Source: JAFGGT01 sp036733165
GTDB lineage: Archaea > Methanobacteriota_B > Thermococci > Methanofastidiosales > NM3
Assembly: GCA_036733165.1 (NCBI GenBank)
Contig: DAINBB010000004.1
Location: 1-64,000 of the forward strand
Length of the DNA stretch: 64,000 nucleotides
Reading direction: 5' to 3'
In this document: in pieces, positions 50,115 to 59,298 of the stretch
Layout: every line of letters begins with the position of its first letter
How positions within the stretch are numbered: the first letter of the stretch is position 1
The notes under the pieces: generated by a model
Database searches by the model: none
What the model was told of the DNA's origin: nothing
What the model saw: the letters and a program-made list of their open reading frames with translations, nothing else
Position numbers and translations under genes: made by a program

Positions 50115-51151
50115 ATCTCTTCAAGATATTCTTCAAGACCGCCTGGCACGAGATCTATGTCGTTTACGCCTGCAGGTACTATCGGTGGTTGTCCATCCTC
50201 TGTGAATATGCCCTGTCCTATCCCGTTTATCACATATTCAACGAAAAGGGCCGCTTCTTCGGCGTTTGGCGCATTGAGGGGGATGGTTATGCCATATACT
50301 ATCGGCTTCCCTGTCTGTGTACCACCATTGGATAGGATGATAGACACATTATCGTATGTGTCAGCGTAGCTCACTGAACTCAGATTGATGGATGATGGGA
50401 GCCTGATGTAGTTGAGATCGTTTTGAACTGCCACTGAGAGATATTCCCAAGCGTAGTCAAGACCTCCCTCCTGTATCATCGCGACCAGATCAACTGATTT
50501 GTCCCTTATTGTGAGATAGTCCGTGTCTGGGTCAAGGGCCTCCGGGGCCGTGATTGTGTAGACGCCCGAACTCTCTTCTACCGAGATGGCGCTGTTCGCT
50601 ACGATGAGGTCGTCGAATATCATGTCATCGCCATATTCCAGCTCTGCCAACTGTATGACCATGGGTGTCCTGTACCCACAGGGATCCAGATTGGGGTTCG
50701 AGAACGCCCATAGCACATCGTCCCTGCGAAGGATGTCATACCAGTTGTCGGCAGTTATCTCGTCGGCGTAGTTGCTGTTGTCAGAGTATGTGAGCACCAT
50801 TTCGTTGCTCGCAAAGAGGACATACCAATCCGCATAGTCCGGCATCATCATCGACGGGATCAGGGTGTAGTCGGCCGATGCCAGCACATCTGCCTCAACT
50901 CCGGTCTCAATTATCTTGTTGACGCATGAGACGCTGCCGGCAGCTTCCAATTGCACATCGATATACGGATATTCGGCCTCGAATTCCGCCTCTATCTTCT
51001 CAAATGGCGAGGCTAGGCTTCCCGCATGCAGGACCTTCAAGGTGACTGCCTCATGTTCCTCCTCGTCATCAGAGGATATGCATCCGGAAAACATCGATAT
51101 TGTTATCACGAGACACATTGCCGCCATCAAAACTAACTTCATTTTTTTCAT
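50111..51151 (-). CDS. wtpA: Tungstate/molybdate-binding lipoprotein WtpA
   Basis: The 346-residue protein begins with a signal peptide and a lipobox (ISMFSGC, Cys about 24), so it is anchored outside the membrane. The mature part starts LKVLHAGSLASPFEKIE and includes AAGSVSCVNKIIE, ADYTLIPSMM and NPNLDPCGYRTPM, segments that form the oxyanion pocket of WtpA/ModA proteins. GAGGTGAATCA precedes ATG 51151. It is the first gene of the wtpABC operon; an AT-rich promoter lies at 51152-51258. Confidence 0.92.
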   Translation of the reverse strand: MKKMKLVLMAAMCLVITISMFSGCISSDDEEEHEAVTLKVLHAGSLASPFEKIEAEFEAEYPYIDVQLEAAGSVSCVNKIIETGVEADVLASADYTLIPSMMMPDYADWYVLFASNEMVLTYSDNSNYADEITADNWYDILRRDDVLWAFSNPNLDPCGYRTPMVIQLAELEYGDDMIFDDLIVANSAISVEESSGVYTITAPEALDPDTDYLTIRDKSVDLVAMIQEGGLDYAWEYLSVAVQNDLNYIRLPSSINLSSVSYADTYDNVSIILSNGGTQTGKPIVYGITIPLNAPNAEEAALFVEYVINGIGQGIFTEDGQPPIVPAGVNDIDLVPGGLEEYLEEI

Positions 51152-51258
51152 TGATTCACCTCGTTATTTACATCTAGAGATAACGAAAATATTGATTAAT
51201 TTAAATCTTTCTTCACTCTCAAGAATTATTTCTATTAAATTTGGACTTGACACCCTGA

Positions 51259-51588
51259 TTATTCCTCTACAAGCTCACCATTGATTTTCTGCCAATGCCT
51301 CAAAGCCTTTATCACGGCCTTTCTGGACCATACCTCCTCGGGGAAACCCCTCATCAACATCAGGATCGATATTGCGCCCACGATCTCCTCTTCCTTGGCA
51401 CCGGCATCCAATGCCCTTTTCACATGATAGTCGATGCATGTCTCACATCGATTGATGATCGATATTATTATTGCTATCAGTTCCTTGGTCTTGAGGTCCA
51501 GTGCGGTCTCATCCCTCATTATCCTTCTGACCATCTGATCATAGGCATCCCATAGCTCTGCGTAGTGTTTCTCAATAAGCGATGGCAT
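51259..51588 (-). CDS. AhpD/carboxymuconolactone decarboxylase-like protein
   Basis: This 109-residue helical protein has the redox motif NRCETCIDYHVKRALDAGAK near residue 60 (CxxC followed by His), as in AhpD-type peroxide-linked proteins. The electron donor is unknown. AAGGTGTTGAA before ATG 51588 decides the start. It is divergent from the PhoU-like gene at 51710. Confidence 0.87.
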   Translation of the reverse strand: MPSLIEKHYAELWDAYDQMVRRIMRDETALDLKTKELIAIIISIINRCETCIDYHVKRALDAGAKEEEIVGAISILMLMRGFPEEVWSRKAVIKALRHWQKINGELVEE

Positions 51589-51709
51589 TTCAACACCTTC
51601 TATTAGATTACAATGACAGAATATAATGTTTGTCATGTTACTCGCATTGTATCTTTGCACGGACCCTGGCACCCTAGTAAAATATATATTTTCAGAAAAG
51701 CAAGTGAAG

Positions 51710-52357
51710 ATGATGATCTTTGGAAAGAAGGAGGACGAGGTCAGCGACCTGATAGAACAACACTCCAAATTGGTCCAGAAATGCTTGGACTACTTCAAGG
51801 AAGGTCTGGAATCGTATCTGAACGACAACTTGTGCATATGCGACGACATCAGGGAAAAGATCGTCAGGAAGGAACATGAGGCCGACGAGGTTAGAAGAGA
51901 GATACAGATGAAGCTCTATGACGGCGCCTTCATGCCCCTCTACAGGGACGACATCTATCTCTTCATCGATAAGCTGGACAATATCGCAGACGAGACCAAA
52001 CACCTGATAAACGTCCTTGTATTGGAAAAACCACATATACCAAAGACACTATCAGACGATTTCTACAATCTGATGAATGAGAGCGTATCCCCATACAAGG
52101 ACCTCAAGGTGGCCCTGAGATATTTCAAGAGCGACAAGGAGAAGACCTTGGCGTCGACCCTGCAAGTAGAGAAGAAGGAGAGCAAGGTGGACCTGATGGA
52201 GCATGACCTCAGAAAGAAGATATTCAGCATCGAGGACCTTAGCCTGGCTCAAAGGCTTCATATGCGCTCATATTCACTCCACCTGGCCTTGATATCCGAC
52301 ATCATAGAGGATTGCTCGGACATCATAGAGATGATGCTAGTCAAGAGGCAGCTCTAG
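51710..52357 (+). CDS. PhoU-like DUF47-family protein
   Basis: This entirely helical protein of about 215 residues reads MMIFGKKEDEVSDLIEQHSK, with REKIVRKEHEADEVRREIQ and LFIDKLDNIADETKHLINVL. This is the DUF47/TIGR00153 pattern related to PhoU, often linked to phosphate (Pit) transport. TATATAT at 51683-51689 lies about 25 bp upstream of ATG 51710, consistent with a leaderless transcript. No phosphate transporter is adjacent. Its end overlaps the convergent cofC gene by 21 bases. Confidence 0.82.
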   Translation: MMIFGKKEDEVSDLIEQHSKLVQKCLDYFKEGLESYLNDNLCICDDIREKIVRKEHEADEVRREIQMKLYDGAFMPLYRDDIYLFIDKLDNIADETKHLINVLVLEKPHIPKTLSDDFYNLMNESVSPYKDLKVALRYFKSDKEKTLASTLQVEKKESKVDLMEHDLRKKIFSIEDLSLAQRLHMRSYSLHLALISDIIEDCSDIIEMMLVKRQL

Positions 52358-52918
52358 GTCAAGGGACCTTATGTAGTCTGCCAGTTCGTTCCTGCCAATC
52401 GTCTTCAAGAGCCACCTCAGGTCTTCCATCGTGTCAAGATCCCTGAAGCTATCCGATCGGTATACTCGTAAGGGGATTCCCATTTCCTCGGCTTCCCCTG
52501 TGTGTAGGGCAAAACTGTTTTTTCCAAATCGTGGCGTGAACTCTACTTCCCGTGGTATGAAAAGACCGCTGGTCCCCCCGTCCTGGGACGGTGCCGTCGA
52601 GAGCGTCATGGAATTGCCCATCAGTTTGAGCACGTCGCTCGTTGTCAGTAGTGGGAGGTCGCATGGAAGCACCAACAGGTCATCGTTGAGCTTTCTCCTG
52701 ATGTCCATGATGCCGTTGTTGATATCGTCACTGTCCCTGACCCCGTCGATGGCCGCCTTATGGGTCCTGGGGAGCACGGTGACCGGAAAGTCCTCAAGCG
52801 CGTTCAGCACGCGCGAGAACATTATCAGTACCATGTTCCTTCTTTGGTCAAGATCAAAAAAAGGAGAAAGGCGTGATTTTGCGTTCTCTATGTTCAAGAG
52901 CACGACGGCATTGACCAT
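52337..52918 (-). CDS. cofC: 2-phospho-L-lactate guanylyltransferase CofC
   Basis: This 193-residue nucleotidyltransferase activates phospholactate for coenzyme F420 synthesis. It has AVVLLNIENAKSRLSPFFDL at the start, DLLVLPCDLPLLTTSDV near residue 75, TAPSQDGGTSGLFIP near 102, and the C-terminal FRDLDTMEDLRWLL. F420 is the hydride carrier of methanogens and relatives, so this gene supports that kind of metabolism. TTTTATAC about 24 bp before ATG 52918 suggests a leaderless start even though the upstream gene ends only 12 bp away. Confidence 0.87.
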   Translation of the reverse strand: MVNAVVLLNIENAKSRLSPFFDLDQRRNMVLIMFSRVLNALEDFPVTVLPRTHKAAIDGVRDSDDINNGIMDIRRKLNDDLLVLPCDLPLLTTSDVLKLMGNSMTLSTAPSQDGGTSGLFIPREVEFTPRFGKNSFALHTGEAEEMGIPLRVYRSDSFRDLDTMEDLRWLLKTIGRNELADYIRSLDLELPLD

Positions 52919-52930
52919 ACGCCCAACTGC

Positions 52931-53707
52931 TTAAGCTTGTATAAAAGCCTTTTGCACAAACGAAAAAGCCTTTGTCCTGAAGACAAGAAGCCATGCTACA
53001 GACACTTCCAATATGCCCTGGATTATGTTCAGAGAGAGGATGCCCCACCAGGGTATCATCTGCAATGCCATCTCCGGGGTAAGCCCAGGAATGAACAAAG
53101 GCAAGGCAAAATAGTAGTTGAGCACCGTGGTGGTGATGCCCCTGACCACCAAGGCCAGTGCCAGTGCAATAAGGACCTTCTTAGGGTCCCTGTACGAGGA
53201 TACGTCCTCCCTGTCCATGCCCTTCGTGGCGAAGAAGAAGGCGAAGTAGAATATCGCCGATGCGATTAGGACCACTATGGGAGAGTAAAAGACGTTGTCC
53301 TGCGCCCCCACAAGCTTGTACATTGCCCCAAGCAACCCTATCAGGGAGACCATGCTCACTATGGCCGCAATGACTACCACAATGTCCTCCTTCAGGGCGT
53401 CCCTCCTTATCTTGACGGAGAGTATGGCGGGCGTGATTATCATCGGCATGGTGGCCAACCATTTCATCGTACCGCCTATGAGGCCCTCAGATGCTATTAT
53501 GGACACTATGAAGAAAAGACCGAAACATACCGTTATAGAGGTCCTGAAACCATAGAGGAAGAACGCAAGCAGGACGGGCAAGGCCACGAGGTCCACACTT
53601 ATACCCCAAGGCGACACATATCCAAGCGGAGGTTTCAATAATTGGAATATTGCTATTAGAGCTAAGAACATTGCTACAAGCGCCACATCTGTTGATTTCT
53701 TTAACAT
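52931..53707 (-). CDS. ECF-type vitamin transporter S component-like membrane protein
   Basis: The 258-residue membrane protein has seven or eight segments. The N-terminal helix ALVAMFLALIAIFQLLKPPL carries the S-component pattern of repeated small residues, and ALVVRGITTTVLNYYFALPL near residue 185 resembles RibU-like riboflavin transporters. No energising module is nearby. The vitamin is inferred loosely; F420 synthesis next door also starts from a flavin-like precursor, but that is only suggestive. Confidence 0.6.
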   Translation of the reverse strand: MLKKSTDVALVAMFLALIAIFQLLKPPLGYVSPWGISVDLVALPVLLAFFLYGFRTSITVCFGLFFIVSIIASEGLIGGTMKWLATMPMIITPAILSVKIRRDALKEDIVVVIAAIVSMVSLIGLLGAMYKLVGAQDNVFYSPIVVLIASAIFYFAFFFATKGMDREDVSSYRDPKKVLIALALALVVRGITTTVLNYYFALPLFIPGLTPEMALQMIPWWGILSLNIIQGILEVSVAWLLVFRTKAFSFVQKAFIQA

Positions 53708-53758
53708 AGAAGTGGACTTTTTGAATTGATTAAAAAGTTTTTAGGTAATTAATCAATA

Positions 53759-54256
53759 TTGAGTAAGCTTCTTTCCTCCGTAAGATTAAATAAATCGACC
53801 GGGACAATAAGAGGTATGGAGGTCGAGGGCAAGGAAGACTACTCATTGGAGATGGAAGGCATGCAGGTAAACATCAGGAACGGCGAGAAAAAGAGCATAT
53901 GCCCGCACATTGCCATCGTGCTCGAGCAACACGGCATAGTCTCCATCCCCGTCGTCGATGATGTCACGATAAAGAAGATGATCATGGAAGAGAAGAGGGG
54001 GGCCCTACCCATGAAACTGCCCGAAGACTTCTACGACCTCGTGAGACATAGTATCGACAGAACGGACGATGAGAAGAAGAGGAAGTTGATGATGGCATTG
54101 GCAAAGGACCTGCTGAAGGAGAGGGTGGAGAAGATATTCAAGCTATGCCTGAAGGACAAGACACCTAAGGCGGAGCTGCTGTCCTCCGAGATGACACTAC
54201 TTCTTAAACTGTCAATGTCAATAAAAGAATACGAGAAAGATACCATAGGTGTGTGA
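53759..54256 (+). CDS. GINS-complex subunit-like protein
   Basis: This protein of 165 residues has a small beta region (residues 15-65, MQVNIRNGEKKSICPHIAI). A helical A-type domain follows (KLPEDFYDLVRHSID, LAKDLLKERVEKIFKLC). The order B then A resembles Gins23 rather than Gins15/51. It sits directly before mcm, as GINS genes often do in archaea, and would form the CMG helicase core with MCM and GAN/Cdc45. The TTG at 53759 or an ATG near 53816 could be the start. The family call rests on pattern and position. Confidence 0.65.
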   Translation: MSKLLSSVRLNKSTGTIRGMEVEGKEDYSLEMEGMQVNIRNGEKKSICPHIAIVLEQHGIVSIPVVDDVTIKKMIMEEKRGALPMKLPEDFYDLVRHSIDRTDDEKKRKLMMALAKDLLKERVEKIFKLCLKDKTPKAELLSSEMTLLLKLSMSIKEYEKDTIGV

Positions 54257-54260
54257 CCAT

Positions 54261-56309
54261 ATGATAGAGGACTACGACAGCATTGTCACTGGATTCAGGG
54301 GCTTCATCGACACTTACCCAGATGTGGCATATCCCAAATATAAGATGGCCATAGAGGAGATGTCACTGGAGGAAAAGAAAAGCTTGGAGATCGACTGCGA
54401 CGACCTGATAGGTTATGACCAGGACCTCTATCTGAAGTTGGTAGAAGACCCCATGGGTGTCTTGCCCATAGTGGAGGAAATCCTGCATGACAACATGCCA
54501 AACGTGCCGGCTCACAGGCTCCATGTCCGTTTCCGCAATCTCGATGCAACGATGTGCAGGGGCATCAGGGACATAAGGGCGGACGACATGCACAAACTGG
54601 TACAGATAACTGCCATTGTCGGCAGGGCCTCTGAAGTCAAACCAGAACTTACCGAGGCGGTCTTCGAATGTGAGAGATGCGGAGAGATCATCTTCATCAG
54701 GCAGGATTCCAACGACTTCAAGAAACCGATTGCGTGTATCAATCCCACCTGCGGGAAGACGGGGCCTTTCAAGCTTTTGGAGGACCAGTCCACATTCATT
54801 GACTGGCAGATGTTGAAGGTCCAGGAAAGACCTGAATCACTTAGGGGCGGACGAATGCCCCAACACATCAATTGCTTTGTTAGGGACGATATCGTGGACA
54901 AGGCCCAGGCTGGTTCCAGGGTCACCCTCACCGGCATTCTCAAGACGGTCCAGGACAGTCAGTTCAGGGTAAAGAAGACAACATTCTCCAAGTATCTGGA
55001 TGTTAATGCCATCGATGTGCTGGAGAAGGATGTTGACGATACGGTGATAACGGATGAAGATGAGCAGAACATCATAGAGCTCGCGAACGACTCAAATGTG
55101 ATACCTATGATAACCGGATCGATAGCTCCAGCGATATACGGTCTCAACGATGTCAAGGAGGCAATCGCACTCCAATTGTTCTCCGGTGTGGTCAGGGAGC
55201 TACCGGATGGTACCAGATTAAGGGGTGACTCGAACATATTGCTGGTGGGTGACCCAGGTGTGGCAAAATCGCAGATCCTCCAGTATGTGGCCAGACTCGC
55301 GCCGAGAAGCGTCTACACCTCCGGAAAGGGCACCTCAACCGCAGGTTTAACTGCCGCAGTTGTAAAAGACGAAACTACGGGGGGCTGGGCCTTAGAGGCT
55401 GGCGCATTGGTCCTCGCTGACGGTGGGATGGCCTGTATAGACGAGATTGACAAGATGAGCAATGACGACAGATCATCAGTTCACGAGGCGATGGAACAGC
55501 AGACCATCAGCATTGCAAAGGCGGGTATTGTCGCCACGCTTAACGCAAGGTCCTCGATACTGGCCGCGGCAAATCCAAAGTTGGGAAGATTCGACAATTA
55601 TAAGGGTGAGTTGGAACAAATTGATCTTCCTCCCTCCCTGCTCTCAAGATTCGACCTCATCTTCATCATGAAGGACATCCCCAACAACACAGAGGATGAG
55701 AGGATAGCGGCCCATATACTCAAATCACACAGGGGATTGAGCGAAAAGGTCATGCCCAAGATAGATTCAGAGATGATGGTGAAGTTCATATCCTATGCAA
55801 AAAAGAAGGTAGAACCCGAACTCAGCGACGAAGCCGAGAAAAAGCTACTAGAGTTCTATATCAACTTAAGGAGGAGAGGCCAGGAAAGTGGGGCCGTCCC
55901 GATAACTGCCAGACAGCTCGAGGCGCTCATACGTCTCTCCGAGGCAAGGGCGAGGATGAAGCTATCGGACATCGTGACGGAGGAGGATGCGGATGCCACC
56001 ATAGCCCTCTACACCAGCGTCATCGAGAAGGTGATGATAGACAAGGAATCCGGCGAGATGGATGTCGATATGCTTATGACGGGAAAATCATCATCACAGA
56101 GACACAAGATGATAGCCGTATTTGAGATAATCCATAACATAGAGAAGAACTATGACGAGGGCGCCCCATTTGACGAGATCGTCAAGACCTCCAAGGATAG
56201 GGGCATCAACAGGGAATTCGTAGTTCGCGCCGTTGAGGAACTGACAAGGAACGGCGAGATATTCGAACCGAGACCCGGGTACTTGAAGACCGTGCAACTG
56301 AACTATTGA
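54261..56309 (+). CDS. mcm: Replicative helicase MCM
   Basis: The 682-residue protein has the N-terminal DNA-binding domain with zinc finger CERCGEIIFIRQ...CINPTCGKTG near residues 137-163. The AAA+ domain has Walker A GDPGVAKSQ near 330, Walker B in CIDEIDKM, and arginine finger LLSRFDLIF near 461. A C-terminal winged helix follows (residues about 600-682). It unwinds DNA at the replication fork. ATG 54261 lies behind GGTGTGTG and overlaps nothing; the GINS stop is four bases before it. Its 3' end overlaps the convergent Rpp21 gene by seven bases. Confidence 0.97.
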   Translation: MIEDYDSIVTGFRGFIDTYPDVAYPKYKMAIEEMSLEEKKSLEIDCDDLIGYDQDLYLKLVEDPMGVLPIVEEILHDNMPNVPAHRLHVRFRNLDATMCRGIRDIRADDMHKLVQITAIVGRASEVKPELTEAVFECERCGEIIFIRQDSNDFKKPIACINPTCGKTGPFKLLEDQSTFIDWQMLKVQERPESLRGGRMPQHINCFVRDDIVDKAQAGSRVTLTGILKTVQDSQFRVKKTTFSKYLDVNAIDVLEKDVDDTVITDEDEQNIIELANDSNVIPMITGSIAPAIYGLNDVKEAIALQLFSGVVRELPDGTRLRGDSNILLVGDPGVAKSQILQYVARLAPRSVYTSGKGTSTAGLTAAVVKDETTGGWALEAGALVLADGGMACIDEIDKMSNDDRSSVHEAMEQQTISIAKAGIVATLNARSSILAAANPKLGRFDNYKGELEQIDLPPSLLSRFDLIFIMKDIPNNTEDERIAAHILKSHRGLSEKVMPKIDSEMMVKFISYAKKKVEPELSDEAEKKLLEFYINLRRRGQESGAVPITARQLEALIRLSEARARMKLSDIVTEEDADATIALYTSVIEKVMIDKESGEMDVDMLMTGKSSSQRHKMIAVFEIIHNIEKNYDEGAPFDEIVKTSKDRGINREFVVRAVEELTRNGEIFEPRPGYLKTVQLNY

Positions 56310-56905
56310 GATGAAATGGCCTTTCTAACAACATCGACAAAGGAATCGGGGCCCACGCCAGGGGATTCCACCCCCTCCCTTTCATAGAATCGTGATATCC
56401 TATCATGCAACCGTGACAGTTCTGTGTTCCTAAGCTCATCCTCAAGTTCGAACAGTTTGTCCTCAGGATAAAAAAAGAAGTCACCCGTAAACTTCACTGA
56501 CCTTATCAGGTTGCCCTTGTGGATCACCCTTGCGCACAGGAGTCCCCCGGGGAACTTCTTCTCTGCATAATCATCATCCATCCTGTCAAGTTCCTTCTCC
56601 TTTCGGAACGGATGGCGTCTGACATTTCCGCAATGGAGACATGTGGTGGACACCATGCCGGACCTTGTCCTGACCCTTGACGTCCTTCCCGGGACCAGGG
56701 GGGTGTTGCATTTCTTGCAGAAGAGGCCCTTTTGTTCTGGAGCGAGCTTAACCTTGTGCTTGCGGATCATGTCCCTGGCTATCTGGACATATCGCCTGGA
56801 CCTCTCCGGCCGCTCATCCAGATTGTCCAATGAAAGTTCAAGCATCCTCTCCACATGTCTTGATGCTATCCTCTTTCTCTGGTGCTTCACCCGCTTCCAT
56901 TTCAT
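56303..56905 (-). CDS. rnp4: RNase P protein component 4 (Rpp21/Rpr2)
   Basis: The first 105 residues are the canonical Rpp21 with basic helices (RASRHVERMLELSL-like segments) and a zinc ribbon CKKCNTPLVPG...CLHCGNVRRHPF. It assists RNase P RNA in 5' tRNA maturation. An unusual C-terminal extension of about 95 residues follows, with GGLLCARVIHKGNLIRSVKF and a helical tail, so the protein is nearly twice the usual length. It is divergent from nothing and lies just before nep1 in the same direction. Confidence 0.88.
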   Translation of the reverse strand: MKWKRVKHQRKRIASRHVERMLELSLDNLDERPERSRRYVQIARDMIRKHKVKLAPEQKGLFCKKCNTPLVPGRTSRVRTRSGMVSTTCLHCGNVRRHPFRKEKELDRMDDDYAEKKFPGGLLCARVIHKGNLIRSVKFTGDFFFYPEDKLFELEDELRNTELSRLHDRISRFYEREGVESPGVGPDSFVDVVRKAISSQ

Positions 56906-56946
56906 ATGCGAAGAACATCGAACAAGAATAAAAATCTAATTGAGAT

Positions 56947-57558
56947 TCACAAGGAGTATATGACATGGTTCACCACAGACCACGCCATCAGTTCCTCATC
57001 GAATATTGAATATCTTGGATAATCCATGTCTACACTGAAGTCCCCGTGGGGGAACCCGCCTATTATTATCACCGAATTGTCCGCAGGCCTGTATTGTCCG
57101 CCCTGAAAATGCATTAGCTTCACGTCCATTCCCTCAGAGATGTCGTCAATCAGATCTGTCAGCCCCATTTCCTTGATCTTCAGGAGCACTGTTTCCTCAT
57201 GGCATATCTTTCCGGTCTCAAAGAGCTTCTCCATCAGCCCGACGAATCTGTTGTAGGAACGTGGAACCCTCCATTCCGGAGACATCTCTATCACCTGGTC
57301 GTTCCTGGTGTGGATATAGAACTCAAGCCCCCCCGTCTTGTTCAATGGGGACTCCAGGGCATTTAGAAGGGATACGTGAACAATGTCCGGCCTTCCCCTG
57401 CGATAGGCATCATCAAGGCCCTTCATGGCGGAGTGGTGGAAATTGCTGTCAAGGAGCACAACGTCCTTGTCGCCAAATGCATTTCTGAACTGGCGTCGGC
57501 GCCTTATCTCCTCCGGGACAGGTTCAAGCTCGCTTTCGGCAAGGACTATCTTCAACAT
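56947..57558 (-). CDS. nep1: Ribosome biogenesis methyltransferase Nep1 (Emg1)
   Basis: This SPOUT methyltransferase of 203 residues N1-methylates a pseudouridine in 16S rRNA. Conserved segments are LAESELEPVPEEI, VLLDSNFHHSAMKGL, RRGRPDIVHVSLLNALESPL, and the cofactor loop VIIIGGFPHGDFS near residue 165. It precedes the Rpp21 gene on the same strand with a 41-bp gap, a pairing that suits RNA maturation. Confidence 0.95.
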   Translation of the reverse strand: MLKIVLAESELEPVPEEIRRRRQFRNAFGDKDVVLLDSNFHHSAMKGLDDAYRRGRPDIVHVSLLNALESPLNKTGGLEFYIHTRNDQVIEMSPEWRVPRSYNRFVGLMEKLFETGKICHEETVLLKIKEMGLTDLIDDISEGMDVKLMHFQGGQYRPADNSVIIIGGFPHGDFSVDMDYPRYSIFDEELMAWSVVNHVIYSL

Positions 57559-57632
57559 CCCTCTATGATGATTGATAAAAGATATAAATCTTTTTAGTTA
57601 TTATATATGATATAGGACAATAGGTGATAGAG

Positions 57633-57845
57633 ATGAAGATAAAGACATTGATGGGAAAAAAGGTATATGATTCGGATGCAATATCTATCGGTAAGATCAC
57701 CGATGCCGAATTCAACGAGGACACTTACCAGATCGTGGCCGTGGAAGTTAGCCAAGGCATCATGAAGAAGCATAAGGTCGAGGTCGAGAAGATCGACAAA
57801 TTGGGAGACTCCGTCATACTCAATGTCAAGTTACTGGACCTCTGA
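57633..57845 (+). CDS. PRC-barrel domain protein
   Basis: This 70-residue protein is a single PRC-barrel: MKIKTLMGKKVYDSDAISIG, then KITDAEFNEDTYQIVAVEV. In archaea such small proteins have been linked to RNA processing and to cell division (CdpB-like). AGGTGAT five bases before ATG 57633 decides the start over an upstream GTG. Its 3' end overlaps the convergent gene by 20 bases. Confidence 0.85.
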   Translation: MKIKTLMGKKVYDSDAISIGKITDAEFNEDTYQIVAVEVSQGIMKKHKVEVEKIDKLGDSVILNVKLLDL

Positions 57846-58395
57846 CCAGGGATATCTTGTATATGCACCATTCCCAGTATTCGGGTCCATAGTTCTCAGA
57901 GATAAAATCGATGTTCGTGTCATCGATAAGCAGCCTTGAGGGTCCGCCGGATTCGGCGTTGTTGGAGAAGTTTATATCCAGTTCCTCGTTCCCGTACATC
58001 ACAGCGAGCAGGAAGGAGTCCTTGTACTCTATGATGTTCGAAAGAGGTATCGAGACCGTCTTGCCCTGTATATTGGTGAAGACAACGTTTATCGAATATA
58101 TATCCTCCTCGTCCGAGATATCGGATATGTCTGACATATAATCAATGAAGTCATAGACACGAAGGGTGGAGTACTTCTTTGTGGCGGTTAACCAGACATC
58201 GTAGATGGACTTCTCGGCAAGACCGCAATTCGTGGCAATCTCGGACACGGATATCCTTTGGGAGGTTCCGTCGATGTCGACGAATATGATGTCGTTGGGC
58301 GTCTCGCCATCCGGAGCATAGCGTAGCGAGAAAAGCCCTACGGCCCCCAGTATCACCACTATCACCATCAAGGGGTACAACAGCTGCAACCTCAT
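57826..58395 (-). CDS. Membrane-anchored protein with a sulfite-oxidase-like (Mo-cofactor fold) domain
   Basis: The 189-residue protein has an N-terminal signal anchor (LLYPLMVIVVILGAVGLFSL) and an outward domain. Late segments SFLLAVMYGNEELDINF and ESGGPSRLLI, and the C-terminal YWEWCIYKISLV, follow the pattern of the oxidoreductase molybdopterin-binding fold. The cysteine that binds molybdenum is not evident in its usual place, so it may be a non-catalytic relative. The function is unknown. Confidence 0.5.
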   Translation of the reverse strand: MRLQLLYPLMVIVVILGAVGLFSLRYAPDGETPNDIIFVDIDGTSQRISVSEIATNCGLAEKSIYDVWLTATKKYSTLRVYDFIDYMSDISDISDEEDIYSINVVFTNIQGKTVSIPLSNIIEYKDSFLLAVMYGNEELDINFSNNAESGGPSRLLIDDTNIDFISENYGPEYWEWCIYKISLVRGPVT

Positions 58396-58474
58396 AATCT
58401 CACCAAATCTAGCAATTGCCCAAAGCCAATATTGAACTCACACGTTATAAAACTTCTTCAAATAATCTCCACTA

Positions 58475-59089
58475 TCATGACAAGATAACGCACAGGGAAT
58501 CGAATATTATGGATGTCGTCCAATGCAGGAGGAATGACGGAAGTATGCTCTTCGAGTCCCAATCAATGTATCCAAACGCCAAGCCCGCGAAAAACGAGTA
58601 GTATACCTCTGTCATCGGTTTTCCGATATGCACCAACGCATAGGGTACGGCCTGGACCAGTATGGACCACCTGCCCAGGTCCCTGAGACCAAATGTCATG
58701 AAACCTCTATAGAAGAACTCTGTCGACAGCATCAGTACGCCGACCATCAGTTCCCATCTTACGAAGTCCAAAGCGCTGTTGTAGTAGAACCTTGGATAAT
58801 AGTTCTGGTACTCCGACATGGAGGCCCCTATGAGCATGAACGGAACGGCGGCGAGGAAAAGGATGATGAAGTACTTTCTCAGTTTTCGTTTGTCCCCCAG
58901 AGACAGCCCATAATCCCGGGGGTCCTTCCTTATCGCCATGAGGACGATCGCCGGCAAGGCCAGATAGAAGATCGCCTCCTTCCATATGAACTCCTGAAAA
59001 CCATGGGTCCTGTAGGACCTGTTGATAACTATTATGGCCAGGGAGGCAAAAAGAAAGAACAAGATACCGGCCAGGCGCTTCCTCTGCAT
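58475..59089 (-). CDS. CPBP-family intramembrane metalloprotease (CAAX protease-like)
   Basis: The 204-residue membrane protein has six or seven hydrophobic segments. It has motif 1 STEFFYRGF near residue 125 (first Glu replaced by Thr, second Glu and Arg kept), motif 2 PYALVHIGKP near 150, and motif 3 LPSFLLHWTTS near 185. Family members process prenylated proteins or bacteriocins; archaeal substrates are unknown. The partial motif 1 leaves catalytic activity uncertain. Confidence 0.75.
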   Translation of the reverse strand: MQRKRLAGILFFLFASLAIIVINRSYRTHGFQEFIWKEAIFYLALPAIVLMAIRKDPRDYGLSLGDKRKLRKYFIILFLAAVPFMLIGASMSEYQNYYPRFYYNSALDFVRWELMVGVLMLSTEFFYRGFMTFGLRDLGRWSILVQAVPYALVHIGKPMTEVYYSFFAGLAFGYIDWDSKSILPSFLLHWTTSIIFDSLCVILS

Positions 59090-59298
59090 GAAAAGTAATT
59101 GTCGGTCCCAATTTAAAGATATTGTGTGATTTAGCTAAAAAATAGAAAAAACTGTCTGATTTGATTTTATAAAAGAAATTATTATTTTTATTATATTATA
59201 ATATATTTTATATATAACAATAATAAAATAATATATATTAATTATATCATTTGATAATAAAAAGGTTTTAATAGGTTATATCACATTATTTTTTAATA

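Noticed and set aside
59090..59298. AT-rich stretch as a replication origin near mcm
   Set aside because: No Cdc6/Orc1 gene and no recognisable origin recognition box repeats are present. AT-rich spacers occur elsewhere in the window before promoters.
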